From assembly GCF_000004075.3 (NCBI RefSeq), contig NC_026657.2, forward strand, positions 6,944,001-7,008,000: a stretch of DNA of 64,000 nt, in the 5' to 3' direction. The position numbers and the translations under genes are program-made. Shown piece after piece: positions 1 to 12,262 of the stretch. The stretch is from Cucumis sativus. Taxonomy: Eukaryota > Streptophyta > Magnoliopsida > Cucurbitales > Cucurbitaceae. The notes under the pieces were generated by a model. The model ran no database searches and was not told the DNA's origin. It was given only the letters and a program-made list of their open reading frames with translations. Numbering within the stretch: the first letter of the stretch is position 1; each line of letters begins with the position of its first letter.

Positions 1-230
1 CATTTTAAGTTCTTAGCTATATACACACACACAAGCCTATGCTTCATATATACACACACAAGCCTATGCCTAAATGCCAATAACTTTAATATTCAAAACA
101 TTACTATAAATAATTAGTTTAACCATAGTTGACTTCTACCTCTGTCTGTTCCTATAACCATGAGTTACTCATGTCTCCTATCTTACAATACCATTTCTTT
201 TCTATAGTTCTCTCATTAAATTGTATCATT

Positions 231-270
231 TGAAAAAGGAAGAAAAAGGAAGAAAAAGGAAGAAAAAGGA
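231..270. repeat. 10-bp minisatellite, 4 copies
   Basis: Four head-to-tail copies of a purine-rich 10-mer (AGAAAAAGGA, first copy slightly different). It is not coding. Confidence 0.9.
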
Positions 271-2448
271 ATTGAGATTGGCATTTTTAACATTTAGTGG
301 AATAAAGGGCAAGAATAGAACTTTAATTAATTAGTCATAATTGGCCCCACAAACAGAGTGCTACATGTGAACTTTGACCCAATATTAGAAGCATCAATGA
401 TCCCAAGGTTTCATAAACAAAATTTGTCACAATTGGCAACTCATTAACCTTCTCTTTAATTTTCATTATTTTATTGATTTGATTGACCATTTAAGTTAGA
501 TTATACCATGTTTATCAAGTAGATCACTCAAATATTTCAATTCCTCTTGATGTTTTTATTATATACTGTAGTAATGTAGAAATAGCCCACATTGTCATTA
601 AATAACATATATGCATGGTAGAGAATAATAAAGTGATCATAAAGTGCTTCCAAGAGGAAAATTTATGTTATAGATGGTTTTTTTTTTTTTTTTTTTAGTT
701 TTGTGTGGAAGTTATATTGGATGTATTTATGAGAATTGGGAGGATAGAGAAAAGTTTTAATTTAATGTATAGATGACAAAGAACAAGAATGTCGTGATGC
801 AAGTTTGAAGCTTTCACATGCTTTTAATTTATCTCTATCTTTCTTTTCATGTTTGGATAACTCTGTATCAATAAGATCATGAGCATCTCAAGGGCTTCCC
901 AACTCTAAGTTATACTAACATTTAACATTTGCTTCATTTAACTTTTTTCACATGTTTAACTAGGAGTTTGACAATAAGTAATAAAAGATTAAATAAAAAT
1001 TAACATTTTGAAAAGGAAAAAAAAAAACAGTTTTTCTTTAATGATCTATGTGAATTTGCAAATAAACAATTTTTCAAACAAAATTTTTAAAATTCGTTCT
1101 TATTTATAGTTTAAATAACCTTTTCGAGCGATAGAAACCTCAAAGTCGCGTTGATTAGATCCCAATTGTTAGGTAGAGTTGTCTTTGTTTTTCTTTCTTG
1201 CTTTAATATTGGTGAATGTATTCACCAACCTTCACATGTCCTTAATCTTTGCAGGATTTTACTCTCTCTCTTGTTGTTTTCTTGTCAAAGAGAGAGGCTT
1301 ATTTGTGATGAGATTGGATAATGACAAAAGGGGAATGAGACTTGTAATTCTCTTTTTCTTTCCTTTTCCCTTTATTGTTTTTACATACAAACGCATATAT
1401 ACGATGAAGTTCGACACACTTATCTTCTCATTTATATGATATTATCTATTTTGAATATTTTAGGTTTTACCTTTTAATTTCACCTAAAGACTTTCATACC
1501 AACGAAAATAGTTATTTTTGTTTATACTTAGATAGAATGATGCTTAATTATATAAATACAAATTTAAAATGCCAAGGTTGGTTTTCATTTTTTATATTTA
1601 TTTATTTTAGTTCATATATTTTAAGAAAATTACACTTTTGTTATTGAATTGAACTTTTTGGAAGTAGGTGAACTAAAGGATGACAGACATTTTGAAGAAA
1701 GAAAAAAAAAAAAACTAAAGTTATAACTAAAGTGATTAAAGTTGTATTTAAATCTATTATTGACTTTTTCTCTAAGAATTTATCACATTATTCCTCCTAG
1801 ACAGTTGAAAATTGCACATTGTAGGGTAAGTTGGCTAATTAACAGCTTCCAAATTAGAGTTTGTTGATTGAAACCATGGTTGGAGCACTTGTAATAAAAG
1901 AGCTTAGAACATAAAAATGTAGCATAATATAGTAGTAATGAACTTTAATTCTAGTCTTAGACTTGGAATAAATGCAAAGTTCGTTTTAATTAAACAATAA
2001 ATGTAAAGTTAACATTATAGACTATAAATGATGAAGTTTGTGCTTATTTAGTTTTTCAAACTTTAAAAAATTATAATTGTTCGGAATTTTTACCTTCAAA
2101 AATTACAAAATTGAAATTATGGATTTTATAAATAACTAACTAATTAATTTAAAAATAATTCAAAAAATTTCAAGCAGTTATAGACATTAAATTAGACAAA
2201 ATAGAAAGGAAAAAAAAAACTTTCAAATTTGGAGATTAAAGTGGCAATTTAACCCAAAAGAAGAAGCAAATAACATAAATATTTACTTGCTTTGATTTGA
2301 TTTTATTTACACACACATCAATATCACATAAACAAAAATACCTTTTCTTTAGGGGGCATCTTTTTCTCTTATCTTTAAGATTATTATTTTTTCTTAGAAA
2401 AGTAAAAAGAAAAGGTAAAAGTGGGATTATGGGAATTGGGAAATGAGT

Positions 2449-2472
2449 TGAATGAATGAATGAATGAATGAA
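2449..2472. repeat. (GAAT)n microsatellite
   Basis: About six tandem copies of a GAAT/TGAA tetranucleotide in the upstream spacer. Confidence 0.9.
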
Positions 2473-2973
2473 GTTAGTAAACATTGAATAAAAACAATCA
2501 AATATTAATGTTGAAATTTGAAAATACAAAGAACAATAAATACAATATGGATAAAAAAATTCAATTAATACAACACCAACAACTATCAACCATTAGAAAA
2601 AAAAAAAAAGGTTAATTGGAAAATGAGAAATAGGATGAAATAAATAAATAAAAGAGAGGGATAGTTGATTGTAATTTTGAAATTGGCAATGAAAGGGCAT
2701 TTGAGTCATTTCGTAGTAACACAACTACTGACTCCCTTTGGCCTCAGCACTTCCCCCAATAATGTGATCTCTTTCCCATTTTTTGCTTTATGGCTCCCCA
2801 CCCCCGAAATCACTTTTTCCCTTTTCTTTTTTCTTCATAGTTATTATGATTTTACATTTTAAAACTATAAGATATCAAAACATTGTATTATATAACTAAT
2901 AACTATATGACAAATAAGCAAACAGATGTCAAATTCCACCTCTTAAACATTTCCAATGCTTCTTCTTCCCTTT

Positions 2974-2985
2974 GTTTATATAATA
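2974..2985 (+). promoter_or_regulatory. Candidate TATA box of the aspartyl protease gene
   Basis: A GTTTATATAATA stretch lies about 45 bases before the chosen ATG at 3030, which would leave only a very short leader. The position is plausible for a short-leader gene, but other A/T runs upstream could serve equally well. Confidence 0.3.
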
Positions 2986-3029
2986 ATATCATCTCAAGCT
3001 GCTGCGTTGTCTTCCTAACAAAAAAAAAA

Positions 3030-4445
3030 ATGGAGCCAAACACCATTTCACTTCCCTTCATCTTCTTCCTTCTCACTGTTCTCTCTCTCGCCACCGCCTT
3101 CTCCGATTTCCAAACCCTTCCTCTCACATCCCTTCCCTCCTCACCTTCATTCTTACCCTCCGATTCCAACTCCTTCCTTTCATCAGAGGCCACCCAATCG
3201 GAGCTCGGCTTAGAACTGCACCTCCACCATTTGGATGCTCTCTCTTTCAACCGAACGCCGGAGGAGCTCTTCCATCTCCGCCTTCAAAGAGACGCTATTC
3301 GTGTCAAGAAGTTGAGTTCGCTCGGTGCTACCTCTCGAAATCTGAGCAAACCCGGTGGGACCACTGGCTTTAGTAGCTCCGTCATCTCCGGACTCGCTCA
3401 GGGGAGTGGGGAGTACTTCACGCGCATCGGGGTCGGCACGCCACCCAAGTATGTCTACATGGTGCTTGACACCGGCAGTGATATTGTTTGGCTACAGTGT
3501 GCTCCTTGTAAGAACTGCTACTCTCAGACTGACCCTGTTTTCAACCCGGTTAAGTCTGGATCCTTTGCCAAGGTTCTATGCCGAACGCCGCTGTGCCGTC
3601 GGCTTGAATCTCCGGGGTGCAACCAGCGTCAGACGTGTCTTTACCAAGTTTCTTACGGCGATGGTTCCTATACCACCGGCGAGTTCGTCACCGAAACCCT
3701 AACCTTCCGCCGGACTAAAGTGGAGCAAGTAGCCCTTGGTTGTGGCCACGATAATGAGGGTTTATTCGTTGGTGCGGCTGGGCTTTTAGGTCTTGGCCGG
3801 GGAGGGTTGTCGTTTCCGTCGCAAGCTGGCCGGACTTTCAACCAGAAATTTTCTTACTGCTTGGTGGACCGTTCCGCTTCTTCCAAACCGTCCTCCGTCG
3901 TCTTCGGCAACTCCGCCGTCTCTCGAACCGCCCGGTTCACTCCTCTCCTCACGAACCCTAGGTTGGATACATTTTACTACGTTGAACTACTTGGAATCAG
4001 TGTCGGAGGTACACCCGTCTCCGGCATCACCGCTTCACATTTCAAGCTTGATCGGACCGGTAACGGTGGAGTAATAATCGATTGCGGTACTTCTGTTACT
4101 CGATTGAACAAACCAGCGTACATTGCTCTGCGCGACGCCTTCCGTGCTGGAGCTTCAAGTTTGAAATCGGCACCGGAGTTCTCTCTCTTCGATACTTGCT
4201 ACGATCTGTCTGGGAAGACGACAGTGAAGGTCCCGACAGTGGTTCTACATTTCAGAGGCGCTGATGTATCATTACCAGCGTCCAATTATCTAATCCCTGT
4301 CGACGGCAGCGGCCGATTTTGCTTTGCCTTCGCAGGAACGACCAGTGGACTATCCATTATCGGCAACATCCAGCAGCAAGGATTTCGAGTGGTGTACGAT
4401 TTGGCGAGTTCCCGGGTCGGATTTTCCCCTCGTGGGTGCGCCTAA
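3030..4445 (+). CDS. Aspartyl protease family protein (APF2/ASPG-like), single exon
   Basis: An intronless reading frame of 471 residues encoding a pepsin-like A1 protease of the plant atypical class. The frame is open further upstream, but the ATG at 3030 starts a good signal peptide (hydrophobic residues about 8-23), so I place the start there. A propeptide follows to about residue 125. The first catalytic motif DTGS is at 147-150, followed by the Cys-rich plant insert (CAPC, CKNC, LCRTPLC, CNQ). The conserved FDTCYDLSG and SIIGNIQQQGFRVVYD blocks lie near the C terminus, which ends in GCA. The second catalytic motif reads DCGTS (351-355), where family members normally have DSGTS. The protein is probably secreted or apoplastic. 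By family and gene order it resembles Arabidopsis At3g61820/At1g01300. The class is certain; the substrate is unknown. Confidence 0.93.
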   Translation: MEPNTISLPFIFFLLTVLSLATAFSDFQTLPLTSLPSSPSFLPSDSNSFLSSEATQSELGLELHLHHLDALSFNRTPEELFHLRLQRDAIRVKKLSSLGATSRNLSKPGGTTGFSSSVISGLAQGSGEYFTRIGVGTPPKYVYMVLDTGSDIVWLQCAPCKNCYSQTDPVFNPVKSGSFAKVLCRTPLCRRLESPGCNQRQTCLYQVSYGDGSYTTGEFVTETLTFRRTKVEQVALGCGHDNEGLFVGAAGLLGLGRGGLSFPSQAGRTFNQKFSYCLVDRSASSKPSSVVFGNSAVSRTARFTPLLTNPRLDTFYYVELLGISVGGTPVSGITASHFKLDRTGNGGVIIDCGTSVTRLNKPAYIALRDAFRAGASSLKSAPEFSLFDTCYDLSGKTTVKVPTVVLHFRGADVSLPASNYLIPVDGSGRFCFAFAGTTSGLSIIGNIQQQGFRVVYDLASSRVGFSPRGCA

Positions 4446-5715
4446 TTTCTTCGAACAGACGCACGTAATGCGGTTCGCCGGAAAAAAAATCCTCCGCCGC
4501 CGTCTGTCCTAAAACCCCTCTTCCTCTTTTCCGACATGTAATAATAAAAAAAGAAAGAAAAAAGAAAAAAGGTGGAAGAAAAAGGAGTGCATAAGTAGAC
4601 TCCAACGGTGTCGTTTAACTTTCACTATTTTATTTAACTTTTTAGTTTTTTCATTCCAAATCTCTCCTTCCGTTTACTTATTTAATTATATTATCTATTC
4701 GGTTTGTCGGTAAATTCATATATTTATTTCTCAAAAACATAAATATTTTTACTTTCTAAAATAAAAGAGTACAAATTGTTCAAAGTTCTTTTTGGTTTTT
4801 GAATTATGTGTGGCTCTTAATATATTCTTTTTAATGGATACATTTAGTATAGTTTATGAATTATATTATCTTTAAAACACTATTTTAACTTATTAACTTA
4901 CAATTTTGTATATCTTAAGCTTTTTAATTACCTTTGCCCCCTTGTCTTAAAAATTTGTTACAAATTCGTGAAATAAGTACAATATTAAAATTACAAAACG
5001 CCAAAGAATCTGAGTAGAAAGAAACGAAAGACAACATTCTTTTCTTAGGCCATAAGCAATTTGGATGTAGGATATTAAAAGAGCATAGGACTATCTCTTA
5101 TCTCTATGTGTATTATTTCGCACTTGCAATGTTTTCACATGGTAAAGAAATAATGAACATTCCAACCTTGAAAGAAACTAATTTGAACCTTTACTTGATG
5201 ATAGAGTTCTTTTAGTATAACTTATAGGAGGTTTGTAATCAATAGTACTAGTGTAGCATTGTGAGTCTATATATTTTTTTTCAAAGGAGTAATGATAAAA
5301 TGTAAGTGTGGACTGAAATTTTCCATATATTGGGATGGTTTTTGGTGCTTCCTTTTTCTAGTAATGTTATGCCATATGCTTCTGAAATCATAATAGATCT
5401 CATGATACTTCTCAAGTTCTCATTTCCTCTAAATTGGAAAATGTTGTCCAGTAGCCTTTTGCTTACTTTTATATACAATTGCATTATGATGATATCTATC
5501 ATAACCCCGACGCAGTTTATAAAAAAAAAAATGTTGAGCGAGTAAGGTAGGGTCAGGTCAAATACTTGGAGGTTGCTCATAACGTCGTCGTTTAGGGTGC
5601 GTCGTCAATCGTCATCTTGCGGATTGGTGATTCAGGGTTTTAGATAAATCCCCGGAAACTCAACATCTCGCCGTGCTCATTGCGTTTTCATTTCTTATGA
5701 ATCCCAACCTCACGA
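4446..5715. other. Spacer: 3' flank of protease gene and promoter of EMB1703-like gene
   Basis: AT-rich DNA with no supported exon. It must contain the protease 3' UTR (several AATAAA-like runs follow the stop) and the promoter and leader of the next gene. The last 150 bases, about 5560-5710, are less AT-rich, as expected of a transcribed leader. Confidence 0.6.
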
Positions 5716-8700
5716 ATGGACCTTCTTTCTCCCATTTCTTCTTCTCGCTCTCCAATCGTTAGCAATGGCTATTCACTCTTCTCTCCCAGATTTTCATTTC
5801 CCAATTCGAATAAGAAAAACCAATTCAGGATTCAAGCACCCACGTCCAGGTTTTGTAGATACCCAAGTTTCTATCTTCCAAGATGTCGAAGGAATTTGGT
5901 GGTGTTCGCCAATTTTTCTCGTCCGACCAGACGCAGCAACTCGCTGAGGAAGAAACTCACTCAGGAACAACAGGTACGCCCAATTCATATTCCCAGCAAT
6001 CCAAATTCTGATTTTCAGTTGCCTGAACGAACTTCTGAACATAGTGAGAGTTCTGGTGGTGTTGGTAGTGATGTTAGTGGTACTTCTGTTGAGACGAGAC
6101 CAAAAGGTTTAGGTGAATCTGTGTTGTGGAATAAATTGGACAATTGGGTTGATCAATATAAGAAAGATATTGAGTTTTGGGGGATTGGCTTTGGTCCTAT
6201 ATTTACGGTATTTCAAGAATCAAATGGGAATGTCAAATGGGTTTCTATCAATGAGGACGAAATCTTAACGAGAAGCCAAGTTGAGCGAGTGGATTCGGAC
6301 GACCCAAAGGGAGTGAACTATAAAATCTCAACTGCGAAAATGATTGCTAGAGAAATGGAGAATGGGAAGAATGTGCTTCCAAGGAATAGTTCAGTCGCCA
6401 AGTTCGTAATTCAAGGAGATGACGAGTCTAGTTTTCTGAAGGCTGCCCAGGGTTTCAGTTTTAGGCCTGAGGTTTTCTCCAAGTTTGCCGGGGTTGGGGG
6501 CTTAGTTCTTTGTAGTTTTCTCCTACTTTTTTCTCTGAAGAAGTTGTTCACTTTCAAAAAGGAGGAGGTTGAATATACTGAATTGGAGAAAGAAATGATG
6601 AGGAGAAAGATCAAATTTAGAAAGGAGAAAGAGGTGCTGGACAATGGAAGAGTTGAAATTATTCAAGTACCTGCTGAGCCACCCAAGGTCTCATTTGAAA
6701 AGCCCCGGTTAGATCAACAAGAACTTATGCGTACTATAGCAAAAGAAAAATCAAAAGTACCCATTACCAAACTAGTTTTAGGAGAGTCTACTGGCAATCT
6801 GAATTCAAGTGTTGCAGATTTGAGTAACGAAATTCAGGAAATAAGAGACATGGCCCATGATGTGCGGAGAAGGGAGGCAAAAGAAGAGCCATTGTCTTTC
6901 TCCAATGAAAATAATCTCTCGTCTGTGAATGGAAGCTTACCCAACGAAGATGAGATCATTGAGCCTATGGATGAGGGTTCTTGTTTTCTTTCTGATAATT
7001 TAAGACACAATAAACACGTTCTTGAAGATGTTGAGAGTGGTTTGCTTCACAATGTGGCTTCAGGAGAGACGAAGGATTTGCAGGTCTCAAGCAATTCAAA
7101 CTTGGAAGTGCCACATGGTGGGAATAGCATCACATGGGATGTTGAAGATTGCAAGACTTCATTAGGAATTATGGATACAAGGCAATCTGACACTTACTGT
7201 AAGACCCATAAACTAGAAACAGATTCGCAACAAAAGAAACTAAAGATCATAAGATCAGTGAAGGAAGCCAGGGAGTATCTGTGTGAAAGACGTCAAAAAC
7301 AAACGCCTGAGGAGAAAATTCAAGGCCGAACTACCCAAGAATTTTCTGCTGCTCCAAGGCTGCCAAATGACAATGTATCGGAAATCGAGACAAACAAGAA
7401 AGCAGACTCAAAGAATGTACCGATCAAATCTTCCTTTTCATTTGGGGCGACAGTTTCTTCACCTTTGGTTAGTGGCAATGTTGATTCTGCACTTGGAGAT
7501 AAAAATTCCATCTCAGTCAATGACGACTGCTCTAAAAGTTCCGTGGAAGGTTACTCAGTAGGTGGCAGTGCAAATCTTCATAAGTCCTTGAATCGTGACT
7601 GTAATGATAGTGATACAGATACTATGCCACATGGTGAAACGAAAAACTGGATAGAAGATAATTTTGATGAACTTGAGCCTTTTGTTAGGAAGATTGGAGT
7701 TGGCTTTAGAGATAACTATATAGTTGCTAGAGAAAAAGGTGAGCGCCTATCTGATGCCAATTCTACATTAGCACAACTTCAGTATGAAAATGACAATGAC
7801 GAGGAGCTTGAGTGGATGAAAGATGAAAACCTTAGAGATATTGTTTTTAAGGTTAGAGAAAATGAATTGGCGAATCGAGATCCATTCTATTCAATGGATC
7901 CTGAGGACAAGCTTGCATTCTTCAATGGTCTTGAGAAGAAAGTTGAGAGACAGAATGAAAAGCTGTTGAAGTTGCATGAGTGGCTCCACTCCAACATTGA
8001 AAATCTTGACTATGGAGCAGGTATTAATATGTTCTTGAACTTTTTATGTTAAATATTTTTTTCTTGTCCTGACTCCCCTCCCTCTTTTCTTTTCTCTAGA
8101 TGGCATCAGTATATACGATCCACCTGAAAAAATCATTCCACGTTGGAAAGGTCCTACTTTTGAAAAGAGCCCTGAATTCTTCAATGATTTCCTGGAGCAA
8201 AGAAAGGTAATTTTTGATCGGAAAGCTGATCTGCCTCTTTCTATGAATAAAGATGAGCAGAGCTCCTCGAAGCCCAACGGTAGCATTGAAAATATCGATG
8301 ATCCCAATATGGCAATTCACAATCAAGAAAGAAAAAAATCAATGACAATTATAGAAAGTAGTGATGGATCCATCAGACCTGGTAAAAAATCAGGGAAGGA
8401 ATTTTGGCAACACACAAAGAAATGGTCCCGGGGATTCTTGGAATGTTATAATGCAGAAACAGATCCAGAAGTGAAATCTGTTATGAAGGATATTGGAAAA
8501 GATCTAGATCGGTGGGTTACAGAGGAAGAAGTGCAACAAGTTGCTGATTTGATGAACAAGTTACCTGAGAAAAATAAAAAATTCATGGAAAAGAAATTAA
8601 ACAAGTTCAGAAGAGAGATGGAAATGTTTGGACCACAGGCTGTAGCAAGCAAGTACAGTGAGTATGCGGAAGAAGAGGAAGAAGATTATTTGTGGTGGTT

Positions 8701-9687
8701 AGATCTTCGTCATGTACTTGTGAGTATGATTTCTCTAGGAATCTTATATCCCGCGCATAACTATCCCATCCCCAAGTTAAGACTGAACTTATGACGTTAC
8801 AAATACTTTTGGAACATTATCTGCCGTCAATTTTACCATGTCCACTATAAAAATCTTTGCTGTTTGATTTTGAACACCTTGTTTAACTTTACAGTGCATT
8901 GAACTATATACGATGGAAGATGAGGAGCAGAGAATAGGATTCTATTCCTTGGAGATGGCTACAGATCTTGAACTTGAGCCGAAGCCATGCCATGTAATTG
9001 CTTTTGAGGATGCTAGTGATTGCAAAAACTTTTGCTATATCATTCAATCTCATTTGGAAATGTTGGGGACTGGCATTGCATTTATTGTTGCACGTCCGCC
9101 TAAGGTATGGAATTACTGACATTCTAATTTCTAGCTTTCTGATACTCTTCCAATTTCATGTGTAAGTGATGCATTTCGCTGGAACATTTGAGACAAACTG
9201 TAAAGTGTTATTTACACCGTTTGTTTTCTTGTAGTCCCTGAGTTGTGTCTGGTTTTTCTGTGTCCAGATATTTTCCAATTTTACTAGCATAACCCTGTCT
9301 CACTTTTGTTAAAATATTCATAAGGATGCATTTCGGGAAGCCAAAGCAAATGGTTTTGGTGTTACTGTCATTAGAAAAGGGGAACTTCAGCTCAATGTGG
9401 ATCAAACACTGGAAGAAGTGGAAGAAGAAATCACTGAAATCGGTAGCAAAATGTACCATGATAAGATCATGAAGGGTCGTTCTGTGGATATTAGCTCTTT
9501 GATGGAGGGAGTATTTGGTTTGAGAAGCACACCAACAAGGAGGTATCTTCTGAACCTTGATATATATGATACACACAATGGTTTATTTGACTTTGCTTTC
9601 TATCTGTGAAGTAAACTCTTCTTGATTGTTGATTATCCTTTCAGGGGAAGGTCAAAACGAAAGTTAATGAAACTAAAGGAGAAGTGA
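5716..9687 (+). CDS. EMB1703: EMB1703-like chloroplast protein, 5 exons
   Basis: My model joins exons 5716-8020, 8100-8719, 8895-9104, 9325-9542 and 9645-9687. All four introns are GT-AG, the frame is continuous, and the product has 1131 residues. The N terminus is rich in Ser, Arg and Pro with few acidic residues, typical of a chloroplast transit peptide. A hydrophobic segment near 258-283 (VGGLVLCSFLLLF) is a likely membrane anchor, followed by a highly charged, partly coiled-coil region. The C-terminal half is rich in acidic and aromatic residues (EEEEDYLWWLDLRHVL). The protein ends in a basic tail. Length, architecture and position between a DUF212 gene and an aspartyl protease fit Arabidopsis EMBRYO DEFECTIVE 1703 (At3g61780), a plastid protein required for embryo development. 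I know no biochemical activity for it. Exon 1 alone is 2.3 kb. Confidence 0.85.
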
Positions 9688-10461
9688 TTAGATAGAAGTT
9701 GCCATTCCTGCTGATGAACAACTGTGTGAGGATGCTGGGGGTTCAAATGGTATCCTGAGCAGCATCCGGGGTCGAAAAATCTCCTGACCCACCCCTGATC
9801 AACACACCAAATATGTTATGGTTCAGTCTTGTGTTATATCTGCCTCTATGTAAAGCGTTGATGACATTCTCCAACCTAATAATGGCCTCACTAACTTTTC
9901 AGAGGCAGCTGTGGCGGTCTTGTTTGCTGCATAAGTTTATTACATATTTCCGCCAAGAGCTATCCATCACCTCATATTAGACACAACAAAATGGTGCATC
10001 TCACCCTCAGCCATCAGAAATGACGTCGCTGTTATATTTTTTCAGAGTCGATATCAAAGCCTTCTTTGTGTACTGCAAGACTATTAGTTCTCTAAGATTT
10101 GTGAATATTTGTAACTTTCTTATTTAATCACTTTACAATCTGTAGATTATACGGTTGCTCCTTAACTAAGGTTTTGATATATAAATACACAATATGATTC
10201 GGATATGAAGATGAGAGCCATTTTGTGCCCCGCTTTTCAGAAGCTAGCTGAAGTGGCAAAACACAATCATGGAACTTCTAATGGAGATATCTTCTTCACC
10301 AGGAACTGACTGATGAATTAGATGCCCATGGAAATGAAATTCAAATTGCAGGATCATCGGAGCAAAGAAACGTGAACCAGTTTTGGCTGCTGCAAAAGAA
10401 ATGGGGTTTATAAACTACTTCAGCCATCTGTAAAGACAAGGATTTTGAGAACCTTCGTAGG
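9688..10461. other. Convergent 3' region between EMB1703-like and CBL genes, with coding-like scraps
   Basis: This is the shared 3' flank of two convergent genes. Short plus-strand stretches read like protein in changing frames: IEVAIPADEQLCEDAGG near 9692-9742, KLAEVAKHNHG near 10241-10275, ELTDELDAHGNEIQIAG near 10303-10353, and REPVLAAAKEMGFINYFSHL near 10371-10430. They are not joined by one open frame, and I could not assign them to a family. They may be relics of a lost exon, an alternative EMB1703 3' end, or chance. Confidence 0.25.
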
Positions 10462-12262
10462 TTAAGCCTTCAGATCAGAGCTTTTTACTCCACTGTCCAC
10501 GAAGCTGGGAAATGCCAATGTCATGTCTCTGTAAGCAAATAGAACTCATACTTGTGATATTTGCCATTGATAAAACAGATGTCTTATGATAACATAGAGA
10601 GCCTCCTATACGTCACAAGTATCACAAAAGAAGATAAAAGATTTTAGACATGGCGAGAGGAACAAGAGGTAAGTAACTAGATGAAAGATTTGAAACATAC
10701 ATCAAATATGGAAGAGTCATGTGCTTTAGTAGAGAAGGATTTTGTGCTACATATGCTTTCCACTCCTCCTCATCAATCTTACCATCACCCTTTGCATCTG
10801 CTTCATTAAAAGTCTGCAAACAGAGCAGCAATTTGATTCAAACCAAAGTTTTGGGAACGAATAGTGGCAGAGCAGTTGGCAGCTCATCTTTACCTTGTCG
10901 ACAATCATTTTGACTACATCATCGGGCAAAACTAGATCAGATTCACACAGAAGAGCCAACACCATCTCTCTCAGCTGCTATCATGGAACAACAAACTTTC
11001 TGTTATATTTGCTTTAATCATCTAAATGTATTATTAATTCTTGAAAGATTTATACTTGTAAGCAGAGCTCGTTTCACCAAGATATTTGTAATAGACTTTA
11101 CAAACCTCTTCACGCTCGATAAATCCAGTGTGCCTAAGATCGTACAGCTTAAATGCATCTGAGAAATTGAATATCAAATCAGTATCAGCTTTTAAGTAAC
11201 CATTGTTGAGCCAAAATGAGATTTGACCTAAACCAAATTTTTGAACACTTTTCTCCCTCCCTCTCATGTGTTTAGGAACGCCCCTCCGGCAACGAGCACA
11301 ATATTATTCTCTCGGCTCATGGATGTACCAATCTTGACATCCGATCATGACAACTGACAAAGCGTCATGGCCAACATCAATGTCCAACGTTTTTTTATGC
11401 CAGGTCCAACGAGCCCACATGCAGCGTTTTTTCATGTAATGTCTAACGAACCCATGTGCTGACCGAGTGAGCAGGAGTGAGAGCGCAAGGGAGGGAGAAA
11501 AAGCTAAAGGAAAAAAGAGAAGAATCCAGAAAAAGTTTTCTTGACGCTAATAATAGAACGGCAGAAACTTTTGTTTTGAAAATGTTAGTCAAATTGCATT
11601 TGAACACAAATTCTTTTAAGCAAAAAAGGATTATTAGTCATCATATCATCCATCTTCTTACGTGCAATCTTGACTGCCTTCGGAGTGTTGGGATGAAAAA
11701 CACTCAATGTCTTAACAAATTCCTCAAACCCAATTCGCCCATTTTTGTTAGCATCAAACAGATCAAAAATCTGCAAAACAAAAAAACTCACTGTAACTCA
11801 AAATTCACCGAATCCACAGGTGGGGTTTCGAGAGAGAAAAAAAGTAGAAAATATATGGCATACCCTGTCCAGAAAGAGGTTCCTTTCATTGACATTCTTG
11901 AATATTGCAAGCCGAAGTTCTTCCTTGTAAAGAAATGAAATGAAATCAAAATCACAGGAAAGATAAAATGCACAAAGAGAAGAGGAAGATACCTACCTTG
12001 TGAATTAGGCCATCTTTGATTACAGAATCACTCAGTTTCTGAAATAGATTATGCAAAGACTCAATCTCACTCTCTGAAACTGCCAACAGAGATTGAAAAC
12101 AACCAAATAAATCAGAAGAAGAAATGAAATGGGGAATGAAAGAAAAGAGAGAAGATTAGAGCACAAACAAGGGGTATCAGAAGCGAGAGCAGAGCGGTCA
12201 TGTAAGGAGTTAGACGGAGTTGGTTCCTCCAATGGAGCTGATTTTGAGACTTTGCAACCCAT
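10462..12262 (-). CDS. CBL4: Calcineurin B-like calcium sensor (CBL4/SOS3-like), 8 exons
   Basis: The complement exons, in transcript order, are 12262-12169, 12079-11997, 11923-11864, 11770-11662, 11158-11106, 10974-10894, 10813-10701 and 10528-10462. They join in frame to 219 residues, the usual CBL length. The N terminus MGCKVSK carries the Gly2 myristoylation and Cys3 acylation signature seen in SOS3/CBL4 (MGCSVSK). Four EF hands are visible: a non-canonical first loop (about 48-61), a canonical loop at 85-96 ([12 protein letters not shown]), one at 122-133 ([12 protein letters not shown]) and a canonical one at 166-177 ([12 protein letters not shown]). The C-terminal FPSF motif at 204-207 is the site CBL-interacting kinases phosphorylate. 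CBL4 activates CIPK24 at the plasma membrane in salt signalling. The family is certain; assignment to CBL4 rather than a close paralogue rests mainly on the N terminus. Confidence 0.88.

Larger units (their letters stand above)
1..2900. other. AT-rich intergenic spacer
   Basis: I see no credible coding exon here. The open frames present are short, low in complexity and lack recognisable motifs. The stretch holds homopolymer runs, a 10-base tandem repeat near 231-270, a (GAAT)n microsatellite near 2449-2472, and near the left edge two close copies of a block containing an (AC)n run followed by AAGCCTATGC (about 17-42 and 46-68). The last few hundred bases presumably contain the promoter of the aspartyl protease gene. 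Confidence 0.7.

Noticed and set aside
2883-3029. N-terminal extension of 49 codons before the aspartyl protease start
   Set aside because: It encodes a low-quality sequence ending in a run of A bases. The ATG at 3030 begins a proper signal peptide and matches the family.
11477-11938. Plus-strand open frame of 153 codons
   Set aside because: It lies antisense to exons and introns of the CBL gene and has no motif.
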